Positions 49,268 through 58,332 of a stretch of 64,000 nucleotides of DNA are shown one piece after another. Every line of letters starts with the position of its first letter. Position 1 is the first letter of the stretch. Source of the stretch: Deinococcus sedimenti (GTDB lineage: Bacteria; Deinococcota; Deinococci; Deinococcales; Deinococcaceae). Under the pieces are notes generated by a model that was given only the letters and a program-made list of their open reading frames with translations, ran no database searches and was not told the DNA's origin. The position numbers and the translations under genes were made by a program. The stretch spans positions 254,640 through 318,639 of the forward strand of contig NZ_BMQN01000003.1 of assembly GCF_014648135.1 (NCBI RefSeq). Direction: 5' to 3'.

Positions 49268-49395
49268 TTCAGGTGTGTTGAGGGGGGGCCTCAGCACACC
49301 TGAAACGAGCGGAGCGAGGAGTCGTCACCACCAGCGGTTGGAAGTGGAGCCCAGGGGCGTGTCCGTGTCCCTTCAACGGAACTGAGAACCGCTGT
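49268..49395. repeat. Composite intergenic repeat (hairpin plus GGTTGGAAG unit)
   Basis: A 16-bp stem with one mismatch (TTCAGGTGTGTTGAGG / CCTCAGCACACCTGAA, 49268-49304) is followed by ACGAGCGGAGCGAGG, a spacer, and AGCGGTTGGAAGTGGAG ... ACCGCTGT at 49333-49395. It is the clearest complete example of the composite in the window. It may also terminate the regulator transcript. Confidence 0.7.
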
Positions 49396-49517
49396 GAGTC
49401 GAGCGTTCCCGTACCGCAGTGGTGAGCCGTGGGGCCGTCTGGAGGTATCGCTGAGCCGGGGCGAGGGGCGGTGAAAGGCGGCGCCCCGGGGTGTGATCGG
49501 GGGCGCCGCGGCTGCGG

Positions 49518-49718
49518 TCAGAGGCTGCGGTTCTGGCGCCGCCAGGAGCGCAGCACGATGCCGCCGGCGATCACGCCAGCGGTGCCGAGGCCGGCGGCCA
49601 CGGCCTGGGCGGGTGGCAGGTGAATCAGGAGCCCTGAGCTGAATACCGTGAGAGGCAGGATGGTCAGTTCCTTGGGACGTTTATGCAGGGAGCGGAGCAG
49701 GTGGCGGCGCTTGGGCAT
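49518..49718 (-). CDS. Small hypothetical membrane protein
   Basis: 66 residues with a basic N-terminus (MPKRRHLLRSLHKRPKELT), one or two hydrophobic segments (LTVFSSGLLIHL and AVAAGLGTAGVIAGGIVL) and a basic tail (RSWRRQNRSL), consistent with a small inner-membrane protein. No family is recognised. The gap upstream (49719-50045) contains nothing I can support as a gene. Confidence 0.45.
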   Translation of the reverse strand: MPKRRHLLRSLHKRPKELTILPLTVFSSGLLIHLPPAQAVAAGLGTAGVIAGGIVLRSWRRQNRSL

Positions 49719-50045
49719 ACTTCATGATGTTTATCAGATTCTCACTGAAGGTGCGGCTGAGATGGCGCCGCCGCGTGAGGATCAAGGCCAGATGAATCAC
49801 CTGTCGTCCGGCGACAGCGGCGCTGGGACGCGGTCGGTCCAGAGCGTCCCAGCACATCGACTCTCTCCGGTTGTCGTCGGCTGCAGGAGACCTGGCCCCC
49901 AGCCCGGGAACCCGCCCGCTGATGAGAACGTACTGAGCACCATGAGCATCCCACGCTGGCGGTTCCTGAAGTTCTGGCCTTCTCTGGCCACGGACCCGCC
50001 CGGTGCGGGCGCTCAGATGTGGCAACGCGCCGTCCATCCGGGCGC

Positions 50046-50051
50046 TAGGGT
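50046..50051 (+). promoter_or_regulatory. Leaderless -10 box (TAGGGT)
   Basis: TAGGGT is followed by 7 bases and the ATG of a tiny ORF at 50059, which runs into the YqiJ-like gene. Confidence 0.45.
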
Positions 50052-50058
50052 GCCCGGC

Positions 50059-50085
50059 ATGGCTCCCCCTGGCCACCCGGCGTGA
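50059..50085 (+). CDS. Short upstream ORF (8 residues) coupled to YqiJ-like gene
   Basis: ATG GCT CCC ... TGA encodes MAPPGHPA. Its stop overlaps the GTG of the next gene (GTGA). It would be the first codon set of a leaderless mRNA, and the main gene lacks a good Shine-Dalgarno, so re-initiation is a plausible way to translate it. Confidence 0.4.
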   Translation: MAPPGHPA

Positions 50086-50678
50086 CCGAGTTCCTGCACG
50101 TGGCGCTGTCGTTCCCGACCGCGCCCTGGACGGCCCTGCTGACCGTGATCGCGGCGGCGGCGCTGCTGGCCCTGCTCGGCGCCATCGACGGCATCTCCGG
50201 TGGAGGTGAAGGGCTGCTCGACAGCCTGCTGGTGCGGGTCGGGCTGAACGGCGTGCCGCTGCTGCCGGTCGCGCTGACCCTGACTCTGACTGGCTGGCTG
50301 AGCTGCTACCTGGGCCAGCTGCTGCTCCTGCCGCTCGTCGCCCCCGCAGGACGCGGGGTGGTCTCGGCCGCTCTGCTGCTCGGCTCCGCGGCCCTCGGCG
50401 CGCTGGCCGCTCGGGCAGTCGCCCGTCCCCTGCGGCGGTTCGTGCAGGGGCAGGACGCCCTGGCCCGCACGCAGCTGCTGGGCCGCGTGGCCGTCGTCGA
50501 GTCCGGCACGCTCTCCGCCACGGGCCGCGTGAGTGTCCAGGACGGCGGCGCTGGCCTGATGCTCGACGCCCGCAGCGACGGCGACACCCTCCTGCGCGGC
50601 GAACGCGTGCTCCTCGTGGACCACGACCCGGCCACCCACATCTTCACCGTCCGCCGCGCGGACCCGACCGACACCTGA
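50082..50678 (+). CDS. YqiJ-like membrane protein with OB/NfeD-type C-terminus
   Basis: 198 residues from GTG at 50082. Three hydrophobic segments (about 13-35, 60-80 and 90-112) are followed by a soluble C-terminal part of about 80 residues (LLGRVAVVESGTLSATGRVSV; GERVLLVDHDP) with the beta pattern of the OB fold found in NfeD/YqiJ. YqiJ/NfeD proteins sit next to flotillins in many genomes and are thought to act with them in membrane microdomains. The flotillin gene follows 48 bp later. Confidence 0.8.
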   Translation: MTEFLHVALSFPTAPWTALLTVIAAAALLALLGAIDGISGGGEGLLDSLLVRVGLNGVPLLPVALTLTLTGWLSCYLGQLLLLPLVAPAGRGVVSAALLLGSAALGALAARAVARPLRRFVQGQDALARTQLLGRVAVVESGTLSATGRVSVQDGGAGLMLDARSDGDTLLRGERVLLVDHDPATHIFTVRRADPTDT

Positions 50679-50726
50679 CCCCTCAACCCCCGACCCTGAT
50701 TCCCCCCATTCCTGCCTGGAGGACGT

Positions 50727-52685
50727 ATGCCTGACCTTTCCGTGATTCTGCCCTTCCTGATCGGCCTGGCGATCGTGCTCGTCGCCCTGATGATCCTCGT
50801 GGCGCTCGTCCGCGGCTTCTACATGAAAGTCGAGCAGGGCACCGCGCTGATCGTGAACGACCTCTCCGCGCGGCCCAAGGTGCGCTTCACCGGCGCGCTG
50901 GTCATCCCCGTGCTGTACAAGGCCGAGATCATGCGCATCAGCCTGATCACCCTGCAGGTCGACCGCCGCGGCAAGGAAGGCCTGATCTGCAAGGACAACA
51001 TCCGCGCGGACATCACCGTCGCGTACTACCTGCGCGTGAACGAGACCACCGAGGACGTCCTGAAGGTCGCCAAATCCATCGGCGCGAACCGCGCCAGCGA
51101 CCTGAACGCCGTGGATGAACTGTTCAACGCGAAATTCAGCGAGGCGCTGAAAACGGTCGGGAAGAAGTTCGACTTCATCGAACTGTTCGAGAAGCGCGAA
51201 GAGTTCCGCGACGCGGTCGTCGCCGTGATCGGCCGCGACCTGAACGGCTACGTCCTCGAAGACGTCGCGATCGACTACCTCGAACAGACGCCCAAGAGCA
51301 TGCTCGACCAGAACAACATCATGGACGCCGAGGGCATCCGCAAGATCACGCAGCTGACCGCCGCGCAGAACATCGTCACCAACGAACTCGCGCAGAACGA
51401 GCACCTCGCCGTCACGAAGAAGAACGTCGAGACCCGCGAGGCCACCCTGGCCCTCGAGCGCCAGCAGGCCGAGGCCGAGGCGCGGCAGAAACGCGAGATC
51501 GAGACCATCCAGGCCCGCGAGAACGCCGAGACGCAGCGCGTGCGCGAGGAGCAGCGCCTCATCTCCGAACAGGCCCGCATCCAGACGACCGAGCAGGTCG
51601 AGATCCGCGAGCAGGAACGCCAGCGGCAGGTCGAGATCGCCGAGCAGGCGAGGCTACGCGCCATCGCCATCGAGGCCGAGCGCGTCGCCCGCGCCGCGAA
51701 GATGGAGGCCGTCACCACCGACCGCGAGGTGAAACTCCAGGAGATCGAACGCGACAAGAACGTCGAGCAGGGCGTCATGGACGTCGCGAACATCACCCGC
51801 GAACGCATCTCGATCGACAAGACGGTCGCCGTCGAGGAGGAGCGCATCAACGAGGTGCGCGAGGTGAGCGCCGCCGACCGCGCCAAGCAGGTGCGCGTCA
51901 TGCAGGCCGAGGCGCAGGCGCAGGAACAACTGGTGCAGGAGGTCAAGGCCGCCGAGGCCGCCGAGACCGCCGCCCGCCACCGCGCCGCGGAGCTGACCAC
52001 CATCGCGCAGGCCGAATTCGACGCCGCGTCCCGCCAGGCCGAGGCGAAGAAACTCCTCGCCGACGCCGTCCGGGTCGAGCAGGCCGCGCCGGGCCTCGCG
52101 CAGGTCATGGTGCAGGAAGCGAACGCCAGCGCCCTGGAGAAGACCGGCGTGGCCGAAGCCCGCGTGATCGAGGTCAAAGCCGACGCGAACCTCAAACTCG
52201 GGCAGAACGAGGCCCGCGTCCTCGCCGAGCGGCTGGGCGCGCAGGCCGAGGGCGAAACCCGCCTCGGTCAGGCGAAGGCCAGCGCCACCCAGGCGCTCGG
52301 CACCGCCGAGGCGAGCGCCACCCGCGACCGCATGAACGCCGAGGCCGAGGGCCTGACCGCCAAGTTCGGCGCGATGGACCGCATGAGTGCCGACGCCCGC
52401 AGCCACGAGGAATACCGCATGGCACTCGAAACCAGCCTCCAGCAGGCCCTGGCGTCCATCGAGGCCGGGAAGGAGATCAGCCGCGAGAACGCCGAGGTCA
52501 TCGCCGCCGCGCTGAAGAACGCCAAGATCGACCTCGTGGGCGGCGAGGGCGGCATGTTCGAGGCCCTCACCAGGGCCCTGAGTCTCGGCAAGGCCGTGGA
52601 GGGCTTCACGCAGAAGAGCCCGCTGTTCCAGAGCGTCCTGAGCCGCTTCGGCGTGAACGTGCAGCGGGAGAACCGCCCGAACTGA
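50727..52685 (+). CDS. Flotillin (YqiK/FloT-like SPFH protein)
   Basis: 652 residues. One N-terminal membrane helix (ILPFLIGLAIVLVALMILVAL), an SPFH/Band 7 domain (about 30-210; VRFTGALVIPVLYKAEIMRISL, DNIRADITVAYYLRV), then a very long Glu/Ala/Arg coiled coil (about 210-560) and a C-terminal tail. Flotillins oligomerise in membrane microdomains and scaffold other proteins. GGAGG lies just upstream of the ATG. It sits between a YqiJ-like gene and a giant AAA+ ATPase gene. Confidence 0.93.
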   Translation: MPDLSVILPFLIGLAIVLVALMILVALVRGFYMKVEQGTALIVNDLSARPKVRFTGALVIPVLYKAEIMRISLITLQVDRRGKEGLICKDNIRADITVAYYLRVNETTEDVLKVAKSIGANRASDLNAVDELFNAKFSEALKTVGKKFDFIELFEKREEFRDAVVAVIGRDLNGYVLEDVAIDYLEQTPKSMLDQNNIMDAEGIRKITQLTAAQNIVTNELAQNEHLAVTKKNVETREATLALERQQAEAEARQKREIETIQARENAETQRVREEQRLISEQARIQTTEQVEIREQERQRQVEIAEQARLRAIAIEAERVARAAKMEAVTTDREVKLQEIERDKNVEQGVMDVANITRERISIDKTVAVEEERINEVREVSAADRAKQVRVMQAEAQAQEQLVQEVKAAEAAETAARHRAAELTTIAQAEFDAASRQAEAKKLLADAVRVEQAAPGLAQVMVQEANASALEKTGVAEARVIEVKADANLKLGQNEARVLAERLGAQAEGETRLGQAKASATQALGTAEASATRDRMNAEAEGLTAKFGAMDRMSADARSHEEYRMALETSLQQALASIEAGKEISRENAEVIAAALKNAKIDLVGGEGGMFEALTRALSLGKAVEGFTQKSPLFQSVLSRFGVNVQRENRPN

Positions 52686-52695
52686 GTGGGGGGCC

Positions 52696-52723
52696 GGGGG
52701 GCAGGTCAGGTGCCTGCCTCCCC
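52696..52723 (+). terminator. Stem-loop after flotillin gene
   Basis: GGGGGGCAGG and CCTGCCTCCCC arms with a short loop, 10 bases after the stop. Imperfect in the centre; may only weaken readthrough into the ATPase gene 135 bp further on. Confidence 0.45.
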
Positions 52724-52820
52724 GCTGAGTGACCGCAGGAAAGGACCGTGGCAGGCTCACGCCGACGGGAGACCGGGCGTGGGCCGAGTGGCGCGCGCGC
52801 CGGAGTGAATGGGGGAGAGG

Positions 52821-55800
52821 ATGACGCAGGAACCAACGCCCGGTGCGGGCGCACCGGGAACCGAGACGGGCGGGAGCTTCGAGGTGCTGCGCCGCCGCCT
52901 GGACGCGCTGGGCGCCCAGGTGCGCGCGGCTGCCGAGGGCCTGAATGCCGCGCGCGTCGCGGAGTACGGCGACAGTCGCCTGAGTCTGCTGGGCCGGGCG
53001 CACATCCGCACCGCGCAGGCCAGTGTCGGGCGGGACCTGGTGCAGGTTGGGGACGTGATGCTGTTCGGCTTCAACGTCACGCACGGCCTGAAGGCCCGCA
53101 CGGAACTGGCGGACGTGTTCGCGCTGTACCGCCTGACGCACGAGGGCGGCGCGTTCGACGTGCAGCCTGCGGCGCTGGAGGGGTCGTTCCTGACCGATCC
53201 GGCGTTCGTGCGGGACTTCGAGGAACTGTACGCGTACTACCGGCACGCGCGGCTGCTGCAACTGGAGATCCGCGCGGGACGGCTGCTGGCGTCGTTCCAG
53301 ATCGGGGAGCGCCTGACCGACCGGCGGGTGTTCCGCTGGGACCTGACCGGGGAGGGCGCGCGGTACCTCGATGCGCGCGGCGAACGGGACCTCAGTCCGC
53401 TGCCGCCCTTCGATTTCGAGTGGACCCGCGCGGGGCGCGATCAGGAGGTCAGTGGGCGGTTCCCGCACCTGAACATCCTGGACACGCTGTTCGTGGAGAC
53501 GGCGGGCGGCACGCTGACCGTGAAGGTCGAGAACAACACCGAGACCGGTGAAGGCATCTACAGCGAGCCGGTCGAGGAGCGCACCCAGGGCCTGGACGAC
53601 GCGACGTTCGAATTCGCGCGGGTGGGTCGCCTGATCCTGCTGCGCGTGCTGCCGTACCGGGAGAAGACGTGGCGCGGCCTGATCTTCGACACGCTGACCG
53701 GGCGGGTCAAGCGTGAGGACGCGGTCACGCGCGGCTGCGTGCAGCTGCCCGAGGAGCACGGCATCGTCTTCCCCGGCGGGTATTACCTGCCGGGCGGTGA
53801 GCACCGCGCGTTCGAGGGCTTCACGCCCGGCATGGCCCTGGACCGGGTCGTGCGCAGCCCGAACGGGGAGGACGTGCTGTTCGTCTTCTACGATCAGGAC
53901 TCGGGCCGCAGCGCCCTGCTGGTGTACAACCTGATCCGCCGGGAGGTGCAGACGCCCATCAGCGCCCACGGGGACGCCGCGCTGCCCGACGGGCGCATGG
54001 TGCTGTTCCAGGCGGAGGCCGAGCCCACGCAGGTCCACGCGGTGCAGGTGTGGCAGACGCCCTTCACGAGCGACGTGTTCGCCGCGCAGCGCCCGCCCGG
54101 CACGTCGTTCCTGGGCCGGCTGGGGAACGCGGAACTCGTGCGGGGCGTGTCGAACCTGCTCGCCCTGGCGAGAGCCGCGCAGACGCCGGAAGTCACGGCC
54201 GCGCAGTACGCCGCGCTGGCTGAGCAGGCCCGCCGCCTGCCGGACACGCACCACTGGCTGGACGACGAGCACACGGGCGGCGCGCGCACGCTGCTGCGTG
54301 ACGTCACGGCCGCCGCCGAGGCGGTGCTCGACGAGTTCGAGAAGGTGCAGGCCCTGCGCGTCCAGGCGGCGCAGACCCTCGCGGACGTGCAGGGCGCGGT
54401 CCGCCGCCGCCTGACGACCCTCGACCCGGAGGGGTGGCGCAGCCTGCCGGAGTTCGTGACTGCCCTGGCCGAGCTGACGGCGCTGCGCGCCCGCCTGCTG
54501 ACGGTGCGCGAGACCCGCTCCATCGACGTGGGGGCCGTGGACGCCCTGCTGGCGGAGGTGCAGGCGGCGCACGCGCGGGTGGGCGGCGCGACCGGCAGCT
54601 ACCTGGCCGACCCGGCCGCGCTGGCCCCGTTCCACGCGCAGCTGGACACGCTGAACGCGCAGGTAGAGGCGGCGGGCACCACCCGCGAGCTCGCCGCGGC
54701 GCTGGAAGCGCTGGGCACCCTGGCGACCGAACTGGACGTCCTGTCGGACATGCTGGGCTCGCTGCCCGCCGAGGACCCGGTGCAGCGCACCCAGGTCGTC
54801 GAGGGGGTCTCGGCGCTGTACGGCCGCCTGAACGGCGTGCGCGCCCGCGCCGAGGGGCAGCGCCGCAGCCTGGGAAGCGGGGAACTCACCGCGCGCTTCG
54901 CGGCGCAGTTGGCGCTGCTCGCGCAGACCGTCACCGGCGCGCTGGGCACCGCCGACACGCCCGAGAAGGCCGAAGAGGGCCTGTCCCGCGCGCTGCTGGC
55001 CCTGGAGGAACTCGAAGGGCAGTTCGGGGAGCACGAGGCGTTCCTGCCGGACATCCTCGCCCGGCGTGAGGAGACCGTGGAGGCCTTCGAGTCCCGCCGT
55101 CAGGCGCTGCTCGACGAGCGGCAGCGCCGCGCGCAGGGCGTCGCCGACGCTGCCGACCGTATTCTGGCGGGCCTCCCGGCGCGCGCGGCGCGCCTGACCG
55201 ATCAGGACGCCCTGAACGGCTTCTTCGCTGGGGACGCGCTCGTGCTGAAACTGCGCGACCTGACCCTGAAACTGACCGAGCTGGGCGACAGCGTCCGCGC
55301 CGGGGACATCGAGGCCCGCCTGAAGGCCGCGCGCGATCAGGCGCTGCGGACCCTGCGTGACCGCGCCGACCTCGAAGGGGACGGCGGCGCGCTGATCCGC
55401 CTGGGCCGCCACCGCTTCAGCGTGAACACCCAGACGCTGGACCTGACGCTGCTGCCGCGCGGGGAGCACCTGGCGCTGCACCTGACCGGCACGCAGTTCA
55501 TGGAGCCGCTGCGCGACCCGGCGCTCGACTCGGGCCGCGCGTACTGGGACGTGACGCTGGAGAGCGAATCGCCGGACCTGTCCCGCGCGGAATTCCTGGC
55601 CGGGGAGGTCCTGGCCGCCGCGCGGGCAGGGCAGGAGGGCCTGACCCTGGACGCCCTGCGTAGCTTGACGCCGGACGCGCGGGCCGGACTGGTCGCCACG
55701 TTCGCCGCCGCCCGCTACCGCCAGGGCTTCCAGCGGGGCGTGCACGACCACGACGCGGCGCTGATCCTGAACGCGCTGCTGCCGCTGCTGGACGCCGCGG

Positions 55801-58019
55801 GGCCGCTCGTCGCCCCACCGGAGGCGCGCGCGCTGGCCGCCGCATTCTGGGCGCAGGCCGACGCGACCTGGACGGCGCGCCTGACCTCCGCGCGGGCGGT
55901 GCAGGCGCTGCTGGGCAGCGGCGCGGCCCTCGCGGACGCCCGCAAGGCCCTGGAGGACGCGCTGCGTGAATTCCTGACCCGCGTGCCGCTGCCCATTCCC
56001 GACGCCGTGATCCCGGAGGCCGCCGCGTTCCTGACGGAGGCGGCCCCGGACGTGGGCGGCGTCTTCCCGTTCACGCAGGCCGCCGCCGACCTGAACGCCG
56101 CGCTGGACGGACACTTGCGCGCCGCCGGGCAGCCCGACGCCCTGCGCGTCAGCCTGGACGCCCTGCGGGACGACCCGGTCCAGGCCTGGACCCTCACACA
56201 CGCGTGGCTGGACGCCCTGACCGGACGGGACGACACCCGCGCCCTGGCGCGCTTCGTGCCCGAGGCGGTCGCGCTGCGCCTGTACGGGGACGCCCTGCGC
56301 GCCCAGCCGCGCCCCGTCACGCTCGACGCGACCATCACGGGGCTGCTGAGCGACCACCCGCGCCTCCAGGGCGGCACGCTGCACCTCGCCGCAGACGACC
56401 TGCTCGGCCGCCTTGCCACGCACGCCCGCAGCTTCCTGCCGGGCCTTCAGGCCTTCCAGGCGCAACGGCAGGCGGTGCTGACCCGCGAACGGGCCCGGCT
56501 GCGCCTCGCGGAATTCCAGCCGCGCCCGCTGACCTCGTTCGTGCGCAACCGCCTGATCACCGACGTGTACCTTCCCCTGATCGGGGACAACCTCGCCAAG
56601 CAGATCGGCGCGGCCGGGGACGGCAAACGCAGCGATCTGATGGGCCTGCTGCTGCTGATCTCCCCGCCCGGCTACGGCAAGACCACCCTGATGGAATACG
56701 TCGCGCACCGCCTGGGCCTCGTGTTCGTGCGCGTCAACGGCCCCAGCCTCGGTCACGCCGTGCGTTCGCTCGACCCGGCGCAGGCCCCGGACGCCGCCAG
56801 CCGCCAGGAACTGGAGAAACTCAACCTCGCGCTGGAGATGGGCGGGAACGTCATGCTGTACGTGGACGACATCCAGCACACCCACCCGGAATTCCTGCAG
56901 AAGTTCATCGCCCTGACCGACGGCACCCGCCGCATCGAGGGCGTCTGGAACGGAGAGCCGCGCACGTACGACCTGCGCGGGCGGCGCTTCGCGGTCGTCA
57001 TGGCCGGGAACCCCTACACCGAGACCGGCGAGGTGTTCCGCATTCCCGACATGCTCGCCAACCGCGCCGACGTGTACAACCTCGGCGACGCGCTCGGCGG
57101 CATGCAGGACGCCTTCCTGCTCTCGTACGTGGAGAACAGCCTCACGAGTAGCGCCGTGCTCGCGCCGCTGGCCGGGCGGGACCTGAGCGACGTCCCGAAA
57201 CTCGTCGCCCGCGCCCAGGGCCACGAGGATCCCGGCGAACTGTCGCACCCGTACAGCGAGGCGGAACTCACGGAGATCCTCGCCACGCTGCGCCTGCTGC
57301 TGCGCGCCCGCGACACGCTGGCCCGCGTGAACGCCGCGTACATCGCCAGCGCCGCCCAGGCTGACCGCGACCGCACCGAACCGCCCTTCAAGCTCCAGGG
57401 CAGCTACCGCAACATGAACAAGATCGCCGAGAAACTCAGCCCCGTCATGAACGACGCCGAACTGGACGGCGTGATCGGCGACCACTACCGCGGCGAGGCG
57501 CAGCTCCTCACGACCGGCGCGGAGGAGAACCTCCTGAAACTCGCCGAGCTGCGCGGCACCCAGACGCCCGAGCAGGCGGCGCGCTGGGCGCAGATCCGCG
57601 AGAATTACGCCCGCGAACGCCGCATGGGCGGCGCCGACGGGGACACCGGCGCGCGGATGGTCGCGCAGCTGGCCGACATCGCGGGCGGCCTGGACCGCCT
57701 GAGTCTGGTCCAACCTCCTGCGTTCCAGGCGGCACCCTCCCCCGTGCCCGCCGAGCCGCTGGCGGCGCAACTTCAGCCCCTGCTGGCCCCGCTGATCGCC
57801 GCCCTACGTGACCGCCCGGCTGTCACGGCCCAGCGGCCCGACGCCGACCCGCCGGGCGACGCGATCACCCCGCTCATTGCCGCCCTGGCCAGCGTCGTGC
57901 AGGGGCAGCAGACAACCAACGCCGCCGTGCAGGAACTGGCCGAGGTCATCCGCAGGCGGCAGAACGGCATGCGGCCCCTGGGCGGCCCGCCCGGCGGAGG
58001 GCGGCACGAGGGCAGCTGA
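52821..58019 (+). CDS. Giant AAA+ ATPase ('DNA repair ATPase' family), flotillin-associated
   Basis: 1732 residues from the ATG at 52821, which has GGGGAGAGG directly upstream (an ATG at 52809 is possible). Residues about 1-430 are a mixed alpha/beta region with no familiar motif, about 430-1230 a long helical region with coiled-coil stretches, and about 1270-1500 an AAA+ core: Walker A LISPPGYGKTTLMEYVA near 1280, Walker B VMLYVDDIQHTHPEF near 1343, and FAVVMAGNPYTETGE near 1390. A Pro-rich linker and a short helical C-terminus follow. Databases call relatives 'DNA repair ATPase' without experimental support that I know of. Its place after YqiJ-like and flotillin genes suggests a membrane-tethered stress or remodelling complex. 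Confidence 0.85.
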   Translation: MTQEPTPGAGAPGTETGGSFEVLRRRLDALGAQVRAAAEGLNAARVAEYGDSRLSLLGRAHIRTAQASVGRDLVQVGDVMLFGFNVTHGLKARTELADVFALYRLTHEGGAFDVQPAALEGSFLTDPAFVRDFEELYAYYRHARLLQLEIRAGRLLASFQIGERLTDRRVFRWDLTGEGARYLDARGERDLSPLPPFDFEWTRAGRDQEVSGRFPHLNILDTLFVETAGGTLTVKVENNTETGEGIYSEPVEERTQGLDDATFEFARVGRLILLRVLPYREKTWRGLIFDTLTGRVKREDAVTRGCVQLPEEHGIVFPGGYYLPGGEHRAFEGFTPGMALDRVVRSPNGEDVLFVFYDQDSGRSALLVYNLIRREVQTPISAHGDAALPDGRMVLFQAEAEPTQVHAVQVWQTPFTSDVFAAQRPPGTSFLGRLGNAELVRGVSNLLALARAAQTPEVTAAQYAALAEQARRLPDTHHWLDDEHTGGARTLLRDVTAAAEAVLDEFEKVQALRVQAAQTLADVQGAVRRRLTTLDPEGWRSLPEFVTALAELTALRARLLTVRETRSIDVGAVDALLAEVQAAHARVGGATGSYLADPAALAPFHAQLDTLNAQVEAAGTTRELAAALEALGTLATELDVLSDMLGSLPAEDPVQRTQVVEGVSALYGRLNGVRARAEGQRRSLGSGELTARFAAQLALLAQTVTGALGTADTPEKAEEGLSRALLALEELEGQFGEHEAFLPDILARREETVEAFESRRQALLDERQRRAQGVADAADRILAGLPARAARLTDQDALNGFFAGDALVLKLRDLTLKLTELGDSVRAGDIEARLKAARDQALRTLRDRADLEGDGGALIRLGRHRFSVNTQTLDLTLLPRGEHLALHLTGTQFMEPLRDPALDSGRAYWDVTLESESPDLSRAEFLAGEVLAAARAGQEGLTLDALRSLTPDARAGLVATFAAARYRQGFQRGVHDHDAALILNALLPLLDAAGPLVAPPEARALAAAFWAQADATWTARLTSARAVQALLGSGAALADARKALEDALREFLTRVPLPIPDAVIPEAAAFLTEAAPDVGGVFPFTQAAADLNAALDGHLRAAGQPDALRVSLDALRDDPVQAWTLTHAWLDALTGRDDTRALARFVPEAVALRLYGDALRAQPRPVTLDATITGLLSDHPRLQGGTLHLAADDLLGRLATHARSFLPGLQAFQAQRQAVLTRERARLRLAEFQPRPLTSFVRNRLITDVYLPLIGDNLAKQIGAAGDGKRSDLMGLLLLISPPGYGKTTLMEYVAHRLGLVFVRVNGPSLGHAVRSLDPAQAPDAASRQELEKLNLALEMGGNVMLYVDDIQHTHPEFLQKFIALTDGTRRIEGVWNGEPRTYDLRGRRFAVVMAGNPYTETGEVFRIPDMLANRADVYNLGDALGGMQDAFLLSYVENSLTSSAVLAPLAGRDLSDVPKLVARAQGHEDPGELSHPYSEAELTEILATLRLLLRARDTLARVNAAYIASAAQADRDRTEPPFKLQGSYRNMNKIAEKLSPVMNDAELDGVIGDHYRGEAQLLTTGAEENLLKLAELRGTQTPEQAARWAQIRENYARERRMGGADGDTGARMVAQLADIAGGLDRLSLVQPPAFQAAPSPVPAEPLAAQLQPLLAPLIAALRDRPAVTAQRPDADPPGDAITPLIAALASVVQGQQTTNAAVQELAEVIRRRQNGMRPLGGPPGGGRHEGS

Positions 58020-58170
58020 GCGCGCGTGAGCCGGTGAGCGGCGTCCCGGCAGCGGAGAAGCCCACCGGACGGCGGTGACCGGTCGGTGTCCGGTGGCGGT
58101 CTGACCGCGGTGTTCGGTTTCATCGAAGGACGAACAGTGCGCCCCTCGCCTCCACCTCACCCCCCTGCCA

Positions 58171-58250
58171 TGCTCAGGTGCTCGCTCTGCTCGATTCAGA
58201 GGTCGTGAAAGTCCCCCTGAAAACCGCTGTGAATTCTGCTGTGAGCGCTC
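58171..58250. repeat. Intergenic repeat, GCTCAGGTGCTCG family
   Basis: GCTCAGGTGCTCGCTCTGCTCGATTCAGAG is followed by AAACCGCTGTGAATTCTGCTGTGAG; the same parts occur at 33127-33193 and 24627. The gap 58020-58332 otherwise holds only a weak open frame starting at a GTG that overlaps the usher stop, which may be a remnant of a following gene. Confidence 0.55.
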
Positions 58251-58332
58251 GGCGCGGCTGCATCTGAACGGCCGAAGAGGACCGGCGTGACGGTGACCCC
58301 CGCCGGCGTGGAGCGCCGCAGGGCGCCGAGGA

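Noticed and set aside
49681..50076. Open frames on both strands between the small hypothetical gene and the YqiJ-like gene
   Set aside because: No motif, no start signal, unlike coding sequence in composition.
51654..57770. Antisense open frame of about 2000 codons across the flotillin and giant ATPase genes
   Set aside because: It is a GC-rich shadow of the real genes: low-complexity Arg/Gly/His/Val composition, no motif, and the opposite strand encodes clear families.
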